DNA of 64,000 bases from Sporomusaceae bacterium. GTDB taxonomy: Bacteria > Bacillota > Negativicutes > UBA1444. Each line of letters starts with the position of its first letter. The first letter of the stretch is position 1. A program made the position numbers and the translations under genes. The DNA lies in assembly GCA_018434355.1 (NCBI GenBank), contig JAHDPL010000007.1:301557-365556 (forward strand), in the 5' to 3' direction. The notes below the pieces were generated by a model. That model saw nothing but the letters and a program-made list of their open reading frames with translations. It did not search any database and was not told the origin of the DNA. This document shows positions 51,532-63,736 of this stretch, in pieces.

Positions 51532-53811
51532 TTACGATTTTTGTTGCATGCCTTTGAAGACTTTTTCCGGCGTTACCGGCAGCTCAGAGATCTGTACCCC
51601 CACTGCATTATAAATTGCAGCGACAATCGCCGGGGCTGGCGTGTTGATCACCACCTCGCCGACTGACTTTGCCCCGAACGGGCCCGTAGGTTCATAGCTC
51701 TCTTCAAAAGCTACCCTGACGATTCCCACATCGCTACGACCGGGTATCTTGTAAGTCATGAACGAGTTGGACTGCAGATTGCCTTTTTTGTCGTACTGCA
51801 CATCTTCGAACAGCGCCATGCCAATACCTTGGACAATGCCTCCCTCGGTCTGTACCCTGGCTAACGCCGGGTTGATGACTGTGCCGCAGTCAACTACCGC
51901 AACAAAGTCAAGCAGCGTCACTTTACCGGTTTCTTTGTCGACCTCGACTTCGGCGAAGCCGGCGACGAATGGCGGCGGTGAAACCGGACTGCCAAATGTC
52001 GCGTAGGCGGATAATTGACGATGGTCCGGACCAACCACGGCAGCAGCGGCAATACTGGCCACACTGACTGTTTTGCCGGATGCCGGGTCAACGCATTGCT
52101 CGCCACTGAGTTCAAGTTGATCCGCAGGAGCTTGCAGTACTTTGGCAGCTTGTTCAAGTATCTTGCAGCGCAATTCTTCGGCGGCCTTTTTTACTGCCAT
52201 GCCGGTGACATAGGTGGTACTGGAGGCGTAGGAACCGGGATCAAACGGCGATACATCAGTATCGGCAGCATTAATGATAAACTGGTCCATATCCGCGTTC
52301 AACACATCCGCCGCCATCTGCAGCAAAATCGTGTCACTGCCTGTTCCCATATCGGTCGACCCCACCAGCACGGTATAAAAACCATCATCGTTCAGCCGGA
52401 TTTCGGCCGAGGCAGTGTCGATATTGGCAATTCCCGAGCCCTGCATGGTTACGGCCATTCCTACTCCGCGCACTTTACTGCCCTGCTCAATCCGTGGGAA
52501 TTTGGCATCCCAGCCGATCATGGACTTACCGGTTTCGATGCAACGATGCAGCGAAGAACTGCCGAGTTTCTTGCCTTTGTAATATAGAGAGGTTTCTGTC
52601 TCGCGTATCAGGTTTTTCAACCGGATTTCAGTCGGGTCGATTCCCAGCTCAGCCGCAAGCTTGTTAACGGTCGACTCTTGAACGAAAGTCCCCTGCGTCG
52701 CACCATAGCCGCGCAATGCGCCTCCCGGCAATTTGTTGGTGTATACGGCGTGGCCTTGGTAACGGATTGCTTTGGTTTTATTGTACAACGGCATCGTTTT
52801 GTCACCGATCACCGCAAATACTGTCGGGGCATGCTCGCCGTAAGCGCCGGTATCCGACAGCCCAACAATTTCGATCGCCCGGATGATCCCGTCGTGGCTC
52901 GCCCCCATACGCACCTTGAATTCGGTGGCATGACGGCTGTTCGATGCAATGAACGTTTCTTTCCGTTCATAGACGACTTTGGCCGGCTTGCCGGTTTTCA
53001 ACGTCACAATCGCCGGATAAACTTCGCAGACGCCAGTCTGTTTGGCGCCAAATCCACCGCCGATCCTCGGCTTGATGACCCGGATGCGGGTCGCCGGGAT
53101 TTGCAGGGCTCGGGCAAGTTGCCGGCGCACATGGAACGGGATCTGGGTTGAACTGATCACGACCAGTCGACCGGCCTGGTCAAGATAGGTAAAGCTGCGG
53201 AATGTTTCCATCATCGCTTGAGCCTGCGCCTGTGTCTTGTAAGTTTCCTCCACCACGACATCGCACAGGGCCAGTTCGGCTGCCAAATCACCAACTTCCA
53301 CCGTATGGCTAGAAGCAATGTTGCGCTGTTGTTCCAAGCCGATCGGAAAGTTGCAATGCAGGTCGGTTTCCGGATGTACGACCGAAGGATGGTCGATGGC
53401 GCTTGATAAATCGAGGACTGGTTCGAATACTTCATACTCCACTTTGATTAGGTCGAGCGCTGCCAACGCGGTTTTTTCATCGACAGCGGCAACAATCGCC
53501 ACTTCATCGCCCACGTAGCGCACAATCGGATCCAGGATCAACCGGTCGTAAGGCGACGGCTCAGGAAACGACTGGCCAGCCTTGGTGAAACGAACCTGCG
53601 GTACGTCCTGATGCGTCAAAACGCATTCGACGCCGACCATTTGCTTTGCCGCAGCAACATCGATCGATTTTATCCGGGCAAAAGCGTGCGGACTGCGCAA
53701 CAGTTTTACCACCAGGGTTCCCGGAACAGTCAGGTCTTCCGTATAGAGCGGTTTACCTGTGGCGATTGCCACACCGTCAATTTTACTGACACTTCTGCCG
53801 ACCCATTTCAT
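51532..53811 (-). CDS. Molybdenum hydroxylase large subunit (xanthine dehydrogenase family)
   Basis: 759 residues, the usual size. Cofactor-binding motifs are KPRIGGGFGAKQTGVCEVYP near residue 240, GGALRGYGATQGTFVQES near 360, VGSTDMGTGSDTILLQMAAD and the C-terminal PTGPFGAKSVGEVVINTPAP, whose Glu is the catalytic base. The CoxL active-site loop AYRCSFR is absent, so it is not CO dehydrogenase. The substrate (purine, nicotinate, aldehyde or other) cannot be set. It overlaps the iron-sulfur subunit by 4 bases. Confidence 0.9.
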   Translation of the reverse strand: MKWVGRSVSKIDGVAIATGKPLYTEDLTVPGTLVVKLLRSPHAFARIKSIDVAAAKQMVGVECVLTHQDVPQVRFTKAGQSFPEPSPYDRLILDPIVRYVGDEVAIVAAVDEKTALAALDLIKVEYEVFEPVLDLSSAIDHPSVVHPETDLHCNFPIGLEQQRNIASSHTVEVGDLAAELALCDVVVEETYKTQAQAQAMMETFRSFTYLDQAGRLVVISSTQIPFHVRRQLARALQIPATRIRVIKPRIGGGFGAKQTGVCEVYPAIVTLKTGKPAKVVYERKETFIASNSRHATEFKVRMGASHDGIIRAIEIVGLSDTGAYGEHAPTVFAVIGDKTMPLYNKTKAIRYQGHAVYTNKLPGGALRGYGATQGTFVQESTVNKLAAELGIDPTEIRLKNLIRETETSLYYKGKKLGSSSLHRCIETGKSMIGWDAKFPRIEQGSKVRGVGMAVTMQGSGIANIDTASAEIRLNDDGFYTVLVGSTDMGTGSDTILLQMAADVLNADMDQFIINAADTDVSPFDPGSYASSTTYVTGMAVKKAAEELRCKILEQAAKVLQAPADQLELSGEQCVDPASGKTVSVASIAAAAVVGPDHRQLSAYATFGSPVSPPPFVAGFAEVEVDKETGKVTLLDFVAVVDCGTVINPALARVQTEGGIVQGIGMALFEDVQYDKKGNLQSNSFMTYKIPGRSDVGIVRVAFEESYEPTGPFGAKSVGEVVINTPAPAIVAAIYNAVGVQISELPVTPEKVFKGMQQKS

Positions 53812-54263
53812 TGCACCTCACCTCTCAGGTAGGTTTTTATTGCCCGCATTTGTCCCATATAACCAGTGCAGCGGCAAAGATTGCCGGCCAGGTAGTGCTG
53901 GATGTCTTGTTCAGTGGGATTTTTCAGTTCATTTTTCATCGCAATGACTGTCATGATAAAACCTGGACTGCAGAATCCGCACTGTTCCGATCCCTCGGCA
54001 GCCAGGATCCGGGCGAACTTTTCCGCTTCCGGCTGGATGCCTTCGATTGTGGTAATTGCTTTGCCCGCTACGCGAAAGGACAACATGGTGCAGGAAAGGA
54101 CGGGCTTTCCGTCGATCCAGACGGTGCACAGACCGCAACAGGAGGTATCGCAGCCTTTGCGAATACTGAGAAAACCCTTGCTACGCAAAGTATCAGCCAG
54201 CATTTCATCCGGCGCAACATCCAGCGCATAGATTTTTTGATTGATCAATAATTCAAGTTTCAC
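53808..54263 (-). CDS. Molybdenum hydroxylase [2Fe-2S] subunit
   Basis: 151 residues from the GTG at 54263 behind GAGGAGG; the longer frame overlaps the FAD gene. The N-terminal plant-type cluster has cysteines in GCDTSCCGLCTVWIDGKPVLSC; the second cluster is in QCGFCSPGFIMT and GNLCRCTGY. Both [2Fe-2S] sites are complete. Its start overlaps the FAD-subunit stop (GTGA) and its stop the large-subunit start. Confidence 0.93.
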   Translation of the reverse strand: MKLELLINQKIYALDVAPDEMLADTLRSKGFLSIRKGCDTSCCGLCTVWIDGKPVLSCTMLSFRVAGKAITTIEGIQPEAEKFARILAAEGSEQCGFCSPGFIMTVIAMKNELKNPTEQDIQHYLAGNLCRCTGYMGQMRAIKTYLRGEVQ

Positions 54264-55051
54264 GCCAATACCTCCTCGATTGCCCGCTTCACCAACACCT
54301 GGCACATCGCCTGACGGTATTCTGCCGAAGCCTTGTTATTACTGCCGAACGCCAACTCCATTGACGCGGCCATAGCGACCGTACCGCTATCAACCGTCCC
54401 GTACGCAGAACTTGTCAGTAGTTTGCTGGCCTGCACGGCGATTTCAGCCCGGGCCGGCCGGGCGCCGACAATAATTTTCCATTCCGCGTCGTGCTTCGAC
54501 ACTGCTGCGTTGAGCAGCGGAAAATCAGCTCCGGCATTGCGCAAATTCTGATAAGAAACCCGCCGCTTATCTTTTGTTATGACAATGCGGGTCAGTACAT
54601 CGCGGGTAATCGGTTTGCTCAAAAAGTCTACCAGCGGCATCCGTCCGCCACGCAGCAGTTCTACCTGAGTGTCCAGCGCCAACAGGGCCGGCAGGATATC
54701 GGAAAAACCATATTTTGCGTATACAGAAGCGCCGATTGTGGCGCAACTGCGAAATTGCACGCCAAGAATATGCGAGACCGCTTTCGGCAATGCGCCGTCA
54801 AACCACTGGTTCAGTGCCGGGTTCTTCTCTATGTCGCGAAGTGTCACCATTGCTCCGATTTCAATATGCTGCTCGGTTTCATGAATTTTTTCCAGTTCAC
54901 AGCGAGACAGATCCAAGGCAACGGGGATTTTCCGGCTGCTCAATTTGAGAAAACCACAGCCGCCCAATACCGTTATGTCCGGGTATTTTTCCACTAATTG
55001 CTTCACTTCACTGAGGGTTTGCGGTTGATGCAAGGATTCTATAGTAAACAT
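54260..55051 (-). CDS. Molybdenum hydroxylase FAD subunit
   Basis: 263 residues of the CoxM/XdhB FAD-binding type. Motifs are TVLGGCGFL (diphosphate contact) near residue 30, CATIGASVYAKYGFSDILPALLALD near residue 107 and a C-terminal CO-dehydrogenase flavoprotein domain. It is the first gene of a FAD-FeS-Mo order, the CoxMSL order. No XdhC/MocA-type maturation gene is in the window. Confidence 0.88.
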   Translation of the reverse strand: MFTIESLHQPQTLSEVKQLVEKYPDITVLGGCGFLKLSSRKIPVALDLSRCELEKIHETEQHIEIGAMVTLRDIEKNPALNQWFDGALPKAVSHILGVQFRSCATIGASVYAKYGFSDILPALLALDTQVELLRGGRMPLVDFLSKPITRDVLTRIVITKDKRRVSYQNLRNAGADFPLLNAAVSKHDAEWKIIVGARPARAEIAVQASKLLTSSAYGTVDSGTVAMAASMELAFGSNNKASAEYRQAMCQVLVKRAIEEVLA

Positions 55052-55103
55052 TTCGCCCTCCTAGATCTCATTCGATGAACATATTGCGATTAACGCTATT
55101 GAC

Positions 55104-55112
55104 ATTATATCA
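55104..55112 (-). promoter_or_regulatory. Extended -10 promoter for the hydroxylase operon
   Basis: Minus strand TGATATAAT (55112-55104) is a perfect TGn-TATAAT extended -10. The -35 region is GC-rich and poor. It lies 53 bases before the FAD-subunit start and is divergent from the rqcH promoter. Confidence 0.6.
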
Positions 55113-55183
55113 AATTGACGCCGCCGCCTGAACAGTTTTCTGACGCTTGGGTACAGTTCAAGGATGACGCCATGCGTGCCAAA

Positions 55184-55192
55184 TGATATACT
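55184..55192 (+). promoter_or_regulatory. Extended -10 promoter directly at the rqcH start codon
   Basis: TGATATACT (55184-55192) is a TGn-TATACT extended -10. The ATG of rqcH is at 55200, so transcription should begin at or within a base or two of the start codon. No ribosome-binding site is present. Confidence 0.7.
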
Positions 55193-55199
55193 TTGAACT

Positions 55200-57513
<2,314 letters not shown>

Positions 57514-57524
57514 TCAGTTTGGTC

Positions 57525-58451
57525 TTAACGGGATTTTCGCAATTGCTCGATCATCTCTAGCATATCTTGCGGCAGTGGTGCTGAAAAACTCATTGCAATT
57601 TCTGTACGGGGATGCCTAAAATGAATTTCGCTTGAATGCAGCGCCTGCCCTTTAATTGACTGTTCGAGTTTCGACGAACCGTATTTGGGGTCGCCGACTA
57701 AAGGATGCCCGATAGAGGCCATGTGCACGCGGATTTGGTGCGTACGTCCTGTTTCCAGTCGGCAGGATACGATGGTATGCCGACCTAGTCTCTCAATAAC
57801 CTGATAGTGTGTTACTGCCGCTTTACCATGCTGTCTTACGACAGCCATTTTTTTTCGATCCAGAGGATGTCTACCGATAGCGGCTTCAATCCGACCGGAA
57901 TCCAAAACAACATTTCCCTGCACCACAGCCAGATAGATTCGTCCGGCTGAATGGGTCCTGATTTGTTCGGCCAGCGACAAATGCGCCAAGTCGGTCTTGG
58001 CCGCGAGCATCAGACCGGAAGTGTCTTTGTCAAGCCGATGCACGATTCCGGGGCGGATTACGCCGTTAATTCCGGACAAATCAGTGCAATGCGCCAACAG
58101 TGCATTGACCAGTGTCCCTTGTTGATTGCCTGCGGCCGGGTGAACGACCATACCGCGTCGTTTATTGATTACCAGCAAATCGTTATCTTCAAAAACAATA
58201 TCGAGTGGAATCTCTTCAGCGTTGACTTCAGTAGCAATTGGCGACGGCAGGTCAATTGCCACCTTGTCGTCGCTTTTCAGTTTATAGCCGGTTTTGTTGG
58301 GAATCCGGTCATTCACCCTGATGTTTCCGTTTACAATCAGTTGTTGAATGCGGGAACGCGTCATATCCGGCAGATGACCGACAAGAAAAATATCCAGTCG
58401 CTGTTCATCGGCTTCGGGCCCAACCAGAAAAACCTGCTTGCCGCTGCTCAT
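57525..58451 (-). CDS. rluD: RluD-type 23S rRNA pseudouridine synthase
   Basis: 308 residues. An N-terminal S4 RNA-binding domain (about 15-75) is followed by the RluA-family catalytic domain with IVHRLDKDTSGLML, whose first Asp is catalytic, and TGRTHQIRVHMASIGHPLVGD. RluA/RluC/RluD members are not separable from sequence alone; the RluD/YlyB type commonly follows lspA. Its ATG overlaps the lspA stop by 4 bases. Confidence 0.92.
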   Translation of the reverse strand: MSSGKQVFLVGPEADEQRLDIFLVGHLPDMTRSRIQQLIVNGNIRVNDRIPNKTGYKLKSDDKVAIDLPSPIATEVNAEEIPLDIVFEDNDLLVINKRRGMVVHPAAGNQQGTLVNALLAHCTDLSGINGVIRPGIVHRLDKDTSGLMLAAKTDLAHLSLAEQIRTHSAGRIYLAVVQGNVVLDSGRIEAAIGRHPLDRKKMAVVRQHGKAAVTHYQVIERLGRHTIVSCRLETGRTHQIRVHMASIGHPLVGDPKYGSSKLEQSIKGQALHSSEIHFRHPRTEIAMSFSAPLPQDMLEMIEQLRKSR

Positions 58452-58912
58452 TTTTCGTCGCCTGTCACGGTTGTATCAGTCCCTTCAGGAGTCAACAACA
58501 AGAAATACGCCAGACAGGCTACGCCACAGACAATGCAAATATCAGCCACGTTGAAAATCGGCCAGATACGAAAATCAAAGAAGTCAATCACATAACCGAT
58601 CCGTACACGGTCAATCAGATTGCCGATGGCGCCGCCGACTAATAAGCCGGTACCTAGTTTGACGATCATGTTTTCCGGCAACCGAGGATATAGATAAGCC
58701 ACCCCTGCCAATAACACCAAAGCAACTGCTATAAAGAACCAGGTTTTGTTTTCCAGAATACCGAAAGCCGCACCAGGATTCAAAATGTAAGTAATGTGGA
58801 ATACTTCCCGAATAACCGGCGATGATTCGCCGTAAGCCATCCGGGACTGAATCCAGTATTTCGTTGCCTGGTCGATAACAATGACCAAGGTTGACAGACC
58901 AATCAGCGCCAC
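58448..58912 (-). CDS. lspA: Lipoprotein signal peptidase
   Basis: 154 residues from a GTG. Four membrane helices are visible; catalytic aspartates lie in GGAIGNLIDRVRIGYVIDF and FNVADICI. It removes signal peptides from prolipoproteins such as the DUF4349 protein at 12097. It lies 43 bases after ileS. Confidence 0.96.
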   Translation of the reverse strand: MALIGLSTLVIVIDQATKYWIQSRMAYGESSPVIREVFHITYILNPGAAFGILENKTWFFIAVALVLLAGVAYLYPRLPENMIVKLGTGLLVGGAIGNLIDRVRIGYVIDFFDFRIWPIFNVADICIVCGVACLAYFLLLTPEGTDTTVTGDEK

Positions 58913-58955
58913 AAGTTGCCTCTTTCTTGATACTATGATCAGTGTTTCGGATAGA

Positions 58956-61751
58956 TCAGATGACTCCAGTTTCAGTCATTACAGCGGCGCAACGTTTGCA
59001 CAGTCCCGGTGCTCCCGGTGCAGGCGATGTCAGTTCGGCATGAATCCAGCAACGTTCGCATTTTTCGGCTACTGCCGGTACAACCTGCACTGCCAGGGAA
59101 AGCTCGGCAGCGCGGGCTGCCGTTGCCGGCGCCTGGTCCAGATTAGCCAGCTTAACAGCGGATACGATGAAATAGTTGGCCAGCTCAGCTTCGACCGAAC
59201 GCAATAGTTCCATTACTTCTCCATCTGCGTAGAGTAACAGGTCGGCATCCAACGAGTTGCCGATCTCTTTGTTACGGCGGGTAATCTCCAGTGCCTTGGT
59301 TACTTCGCTGCGCAGTTCCAGCAACTTATCCCACTTCGTTTCCAGTTCCACATTCAGGTACTGCGGTTTAGCGACCGGCCAGGCGGCCAATTGCACACTA
59401 AATGGCAGACCTGCGCGTTTAGGCATATGCTGCCAGACTTCCTCGGATGAGAATGTCAGAACAGGCGCAACCAGAACGACCAGCGATTGCAGCAGCTCAT
59501 ACAACACGGTTTGGGCGCTGCGTCGCTCAATAGAGGCCGGAGCCGACGCGTATAGACGGTCTTTCAGGATGTCGAAGTAAATCGAACTTAGATCTACGGT
59601 GCAGAAATTATGGATCGTATGGTAGAGCGAATGAAACTGATAATCCTCATATGCTTTTGTTACCTTCTCTTGTACCTGTTCTAAACGCAACAAAGCCCAT
59701 TTATCAATCTCTTGCAAGTCAGAGTATTCGATGCAATCCCGATTGGAATCAAAATCATAGAGATTACCCAGCATGTAGCGGAAGGTATTGCGAATCTTGC
59801 GGTAGACTTCCGATAATTGCTTGAGAATTTCATTGGAAATGCGGATATCGGCCTGATAATCGGCGGAAGCGACCCACAAGCGCAACACATCTGCGCCATA
59901 TTGCTTGATTACTTCCTGCGGATAAATAACATTGCCGACCGACTTGGACATTTTGCGGCCTTCTCCGTCAACGACAAAACCGTGGGTTAATACGGCCTTG
60001 TAGGGCGCTACGCCGCGGGTGGCAACTGAGGTAAGCAGCGAGGAATGGAACCAGCCGCGATGTTGGTCGCTTCCTTCCAGATACATATCAGCCGGCCACT
60101 GCAGTTCCGGGCGCTGGGTCAACACAGCCGCATGGCTGGAGCCGCTGTCGAACCAGACATCCATCGTATCGGTTTCCTTGCGGAATTTGTCTTTGCCGCA
60201 ATGCGGGCAAACAAATCCGGCCGGCAGGATTTCGGCAGCACTTTTCGCCCACCAGGCATTCGAGCCTTCGGCGGTAAACAGTTCACTGACCGCTTTCACC
60301 GTTACATCATTGATGAAATGTTCGCCACAGTCTTCGCAATAGAAAATCGGAATTGGCACGCCCCAGACGCGCTGCCGGGAAATACACCAGTCCTTGCGGT
60401 CGGCGATCATATTGTGGATTCGTTCTTCGCCCCAACCAGGAATCCACTGTACATCACTGATCGCCTGCAATGCATTGGCCCGGAAACCGTCGATCGAAGC
60501 GAACCACTGCTCGGTCGAACGGAAAATGATCGGGCTCTTGCAACGCCAGCAGTGAGGATATTGGTGACGGATCGTACCTTTACCCAGCAATGCGCCGATT
60601 GCCGCCAAATCCTTGAGTACCGGAATGTTGGCATCCTCGACAGACAGCCCCTGGTATTTGCCGCCTTCAGCCGTGAACTTACCGGCGTGATCGACGGGGT
60701 TGATGATCGGCAAACCATATTTCATGCCGGTTTCAAAGTCATCCTGACCATGCCCGGGTGCGGTATGTACGCAACCGGTTCCGGCTTCCAGCGTGACATA
60801 GTCTGCCAGCACGACCGGCGACAACCGGTCAAGCAACGGATGACGGAACTTGATCCCATCAGCATCAGTTCCCTTAAACGTTTTCAACACTTTCAATTCA
60901 GGCAAATTAGCTGCCTTTTGGACGCTTTCGATCATCCCTGTAGCCATCAGATAGATTTCTTCACCATTGGCAACCCAGGCGTATTCAAATTCCGGATGCA
61001 CGGCAATTGCCACATTGGCCGGGATCGTCCAGGGGGTGGTCGTCCAGATTACGCCAAACACTTTACTGGCATCGACCCCAGCCGGCAATAAGCCTTTGTC
61101 GTCAACCAGCGGGAATTTCACATAAATCGCAGTCGATTTCTTTTCAGCATATTCGATTTCCGCTTCAGCTAGCGCGGTTTCGCAGCTCGGGCACCAATAG
61201 ACAGACTTCAGACCTTTATAGATAAAGCCCTGTTTCGCCATTTCGCCGAACACTTCGATCTGCTTGCCTTCGTATGCGGGGTTCAACGTAATATAAGGAT
61301 TATCCCAGTCCCCAGCCACGCCGAGTCTTTTAAAATCCTCTCTCTGCAGGTCCAGACAGTTCAGCGCATACTGACGGCATTCGCGGCGTAAATCCAGTGG
61401 ATTCAGCTCGTGCCGGTTCAGACCGAGAATTTTGATTGCTGCATGTTCAATTGGCAGGCCGTGGGTATCCCAACCCGGCACATAAGGGGCATCAAAACCG
61501 CGTAAGGATTTGTATTTTACAATGACATCCTTGAGAATTTTGTTCAGAGCAGTACCGATGTGAATATTGCCGTTGGCGTAAGGCGGGCCGTCGTGCAAGA
61601 CAAATTTAGTCCGACCGGCGGACGCAGCTTGTTTTTTGTCATAAACTTGTTCGTCTTTCCAGTATTGCAGCATTTGTGGCTCGCGTTCCGGTAAATTGGC
61701 CCGCATTGGAAATTCTGTCTGCGGCAGGTTCAACGTTTTTGAATAATCCAA
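58956..61751 (-). CDS. ileS: Isoleucine--tRNA ligase
   Basis: 931 residues from a TTG with GGAGGTG upstream. The HIGH-type motif is in [16 protein letters not shown] near residue 57, the editing domain contains [15 protein letters not shown], and KMSKS is in [11 protein letters not shown] near 600. A C-terminal zinc ribbon (CERCW and CKRC) is typical of the bacterial type. A T-box leader upstream makes expression respond to uncharged tRNA-Ile. Confidence 0.98.
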   Translation of the reverse strand: MDYSKTLNLPQTEFPMRANLPEREPQMLQYWKDEQVYDKKQAASAGRTKFVLHDGPPYANGNIHIGTALNKILKDVIVKYKSLRGFDAPYVPGWDTHGLPIEHAAIKILGLNRHELNPLDLRRECRQYALNCLDLQREDFKRLGVAGDWDNPYITLNPAYEGKQIEVFGEMAKQGFIYKGLKSVYWCPSCETALAEAEIEYAEKKSTAIYVKFPLVDDKGLLPAGVDASKVFGVIWTTTPWTIPANVAIAVHPEFEYAWVANGEEIYLMATGMIESVQKAANLPELKVLKTFKGTDADGIKFRHPLLDRLSPVVLADYVTLEAGTGCVHTAPGHGQDDFETGMKYGLPIINPVDHAGKFTAEGGKYQGLSVEDANIPVLKDLAAIGALLGKGTIRHQYPHCWRCKSPIIFRSTEQWFASIDGFRANALQAISDVQWIPGWGEERIHNMIADRKDWCISRQRVWGVPIPIFYCEDCGEHFINDVTVKAVSELFTAEGSNAWWAKSAAEILPAGFVCPHCGKDKFRKETDTMDVWFDSGSSHAAVLTQRPELQWPADMYLEGSDQHRGWFHSSLLTSVATRGVAPYKAVLTHGFVVDGEGRKMSKSVGNVIYPQEVIKQYGADVLRLWVASADYQADIRISNEILKQLSEVYRKIRNTFRYMLGNLYDFDSNRDCIEYSDLQEIDKWALLRLEQVQEKVTKAYEDYQFHSLYHTIHNFCTVDLSSIYFDILKDRLYASAPASIERRSAQTVLYELLQSLVVLVAPVLTFSSEEVWQHMPKRAGLPFSVQLAAWPVAKPQYLNVELETKWDKLLELRSEVTKALEITRRNKEIGNSLDADLLLYADGEVMELLRSVEAELANYFIVSAVKLANLDQAPATAARAAELSLAVQVVPAVAEKCERCWIHAELTSPAPGAPGLCKRCAAVMTETGVI

Positions 61752-61764
61752 AGTTACACCTCCA

Positions 61765-62020
61765 AATAGTTAAGTCCTCACATCCCCGCAAGGGGCGAGA
61801 GGACTATTTCCCGTGGTACCACCCTAATGACCCAGCAGGCCACTTGAAACGCGATAACGCACGTCAGACGGTGGAGCCTACTGCCAGTTCGGTCCACAGT
61901 TCCGGAGTGATTCTCGCCACAGTTGGTCCGCCGGGCTTCCACCTTCCCCGGTTCGCTGTCAACCAATCCCTTGGGCGAATGTCTCCATCATAACTTCTGT
62001 CAAAATATAAACTGATTTTC
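61765..62020 (-). ncRNA. T-box leader of ileS (isoleucine specifier)
   Basis: Minus strand. The T-box core AGGGTGGTACCACGGGAA (61824-61807) is unmistakable. Downstream, GTCCTC/GAGGAC with an inner CCCC/GGGG stem (about 61808-61765) forms the terminator. An ATC triplet (61911-61909) in GAGAATCACTC sits on the 3' side of Stem I, the position of the specifier, and fits isoleucine. The leader starts near 62020 from the promoter at 62056-62027. Confidence 0.93.
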
Positions 62021-62026
62021 CGATTA

Positions 62027-62056
62027 ATTATACAGGAAAAACTTGCGCCACGTCAA
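62027..62056 (-). promoter_or_regulatory. Promoter of the ileS T-box leader
   Basis: Minus strand TTGACG (62056-62051), 18-base spacer, TATAAT (62032-62027). It sits directly before the T-box leader. Confidence 0.85.
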
Positions 62057-62107
62057 ATAAAATAGTGCTTTTCAAGAATATGCCAAGTGGATCGACGGGA
62101 CAAAGGA

Positions 62108-62893
62108 TTAGGAAGCAGTTGCCCCGCGTTTTTTCGGAATACCCTGTTCACAGGGAACAGCTGTTTGGCATTTGCCGCAACCATAGCGCGGGACAAATTG
62201 TTGGCGGGTCGTTTCCAAAAATGCATCACAAATCGCATGATCTTTGCCGTCTGTGCTTATAGCGCCGGCTGGGCAGCGCTTGATACAGACGCCGCAATGA
62301 CTGCAATTTTCGTCAAATTGATGATAATTCCGCTTGGTTGCCGGCAGATCCAGGTTTGTAATCACGCTGCCGAGCCTGCCGGCTGCTCCCGCTTTGGTGA
62401 TTAGCGAGCGATTCAGGCTGATGGTACCTAACCCGGCAATGAAAGCTGTGTGTCGCTCTGACCAGTTGCTGCGGCGCTCAACGATCTTTAATCGGGGGTC
62501 GACAGTCGGAAATACGGCTTCATAACCGCTTTGCTTGAGTAAATCCACCAACAGGTTGCCGACAGCCACAACAAACGTCTGGCCTTCGATCCTACCGTAC
62601 AGCCATTCTATCGAGGGTAATCCTTGTTGCCGATTAGAAATTCTGACTTGCGCTGTAAATGGCAAGAAAAACGCAATGATACTCTTTGCTGTTGGTAGCC
62701 AATCCGATGGCAACATGTAATTTTCGCTGATTACTGATGGTTGCCTGAGCTGCGGAAATAATTCATCGTCCGCTCCGGCCACGCCAAGTAGTGGCGAATC
62801 AAACAATTGCAAATCGGCCAGGTCTGGGACCCGATTCAACGGGCTGGTGTGGATAAAATCCGTCAATGTTTCGGTTAAAGTACTAATTTGCAT
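62108..62893 (-). CDS. QueG-like 4Fe-4S double-cluster protein
   Basis: 261 residues behind GGGGAGGA. The N-terminal part resembles epoxyqueuosine reductase (LGVAGADDELFP, TAFIAGLGTISLNRSLITKAG, GRLGSVITNLDLPA). A ferredoxin-type motif CSHCGVCIKRCPAGAI follows, then Cys-rich YGCGKCQTAVPCEQGIP. It lacks the C-terminal HEAT repeats of QueG (about 380 residues), so it is probably a paralogue of unknown substrate. It is divergent from the ilv T-box. Confidence 0.75.
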   Translation of the reverse strand: MQISTLTETLTDFIHTSPLNRVPDLADLQLFDSPLLGVAGADDELFPQLRQPSVISENYMLPSDWLPTAKSIIAFFLPFTAQVRISNRQQGLPSIEWLYGRIEGQTFVVAVGNLLVDLLKQSGYEAVFPTVDPRLKIVERRSNWSERHTAFIAGLGTISLNRSLITKAGAAGRLGSVITNLDLPATKRNYHQFDENCSHCGVCIKRCPAGAISTDGKDHAICDAFLETTRQQFVPRYGCGKCQTAVPCEQGIPKKRGATAS

Positions 62894-62999
62894 GCAGAGT
62901 CCTCCCCATGTTCCCTTGCATTACTTATGCTTTATTTTATGCCAGGCTGGTGCAATGGTCAAATTCTTTTGCGAATTTTGAGCAACCAACTTGTAGTAA

Positions 63000-63025
63000 T
63001 ATTTTAATACACGTGTAGTAAAATA
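63000..63025. promoter_or_regulatory. 26-bp palindrome upstream of the ilv promoter
   Basis: TATTTTA (63000-63006) and TAAAATA (63019-63025) flank the perfect palindrome TACACGTGTA (63008-63017); only the pair 63007/63018 mismatches. It lies 21 bases upstream of the -35 of the T-box promoter, between divergent genes, and looks like a dimeric regulator site. Confidence 0.6.
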
Positions 63026-63045
63026 AAATATTTTTGTGTTTACTA

Positions 63046-63074
63046 TTGACATGTGAAAATGACTGTTCGATAAT
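63046..63074 (+). promoter_or_regulatory. Promoter of the ilv T-box leader
   Basis: TTGACA (63046-63051), 17-base spacer, GATAAT (63069-63074). Transcription should start near 63081, giving a leader of about 330 bases before the ACT-domain gene. Confidence 0.85.
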
Positions 63075-63080
63075 GTATAC

Positions 63081-63362
63081 AAAATCCTTGACAAGTTAAT
63101 TGTGTATCAAAGGTGATGACTGGGAGCGGTTCCTTTTCATTGCAGCTACAGAGAGCCGGTGGTTGGTGTGAACCGGTGCGCAAGAACGAACCTGTCGCCT
63201 ACGAACCTTCCCGCTGAAAACCGTCGTGGTTAGTAGGTCGGAACGATTTGGCCCCCGTTAACGGGCTGCCGATCATTATCGGCATTGAGTAAAACCAAGG
63301 GTGGTACCGCGAAGCAATTCGCCCCTGATATCGCATAGCGCTGTGCGATATCAGGGGCTTTT
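63081..63362 (+). ncRNA. T-box leader upstream of the ACT-domain gene and ilvC
   Basis: The Stem I region carries AGAGAGCCGGTGG (about 63150-63165). The T-box core AAGGGTGGTACCGCG is at 63297-63311. A terminator stem follows with 15-base arms at 63321-63335 and 63344-63358 (GCCCCTGATATCGCA and its complement) and a TTTT tail. I could not fix the specifier codon; a branched-chain amino acid is expected from the downstream genes. Confidence 0.93.
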
Positions 63363-63412
63363 CATATTAGCTACAGAGGTTAGGAGCATTTTAATCGGAG
63401 GAGGAGTTCAAA

Positions 63413-63664
63413 ATGAAACAGTTTTTATCGGTAGTTCTAAGAAAACAGTCAGATACCCTGGTGCGACTGACTGGACTATGTTACCGACGTGGCGTTCCCA
63501 TCGAGAGCCTCTCCTACGCAACGGAACCTGAGAGTGGAACCGTCCGGATCATGGCAGTCCTAAACTGCGGACAACCGACGGCAGAACAATTGCGTCGCCA
63601 GGTATCCAATCTGGTTAATGTCGTTGGTGCGTCCTTGACAGATGGTGCTGTCGCTCCGAACTGA
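63413..63664 (+). CDS. ilvN: ACT-domain protein, short acetolactate synthase regulatory subunit type
   Basis: 83 residues behind GGAGGAGGAG. A single ACT domain: LRKQSDTLVRLTGLCYRRGV, IESLSYATE, GTVRIMAVLNC and QVSNLVNVVGASLT match the N-terminal domain of IlvN/IlvH. It lacks the second domain of long IlvH (about 160 residues). It should make acetolactate synthase sensitive to valine. No ilvB catalytic gene lies between it and ilvC here. Confidence 0.8.
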   Translation: MKQFLSVVLRKQSDTLVRLTGLCYRRGVPIESLSYATEPESGTVRIMAVLNCGQPTAEQLRRQVSNLVNVVGASLTDGAVAPN

Positions 63665-63736
63665 TCTTTTGCATCTCAATTAAAGGTTTTTACTTGACTT
63701 ACATCGTTACAACAAATTGTTATGAAGCAAAATTAG

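Noticed and set aside
60045..61091. 348-codon plus-strand frame inside ileS
   Set aside because: It lies wholly antisense to the well-conserved ileS and has no ribosome site.
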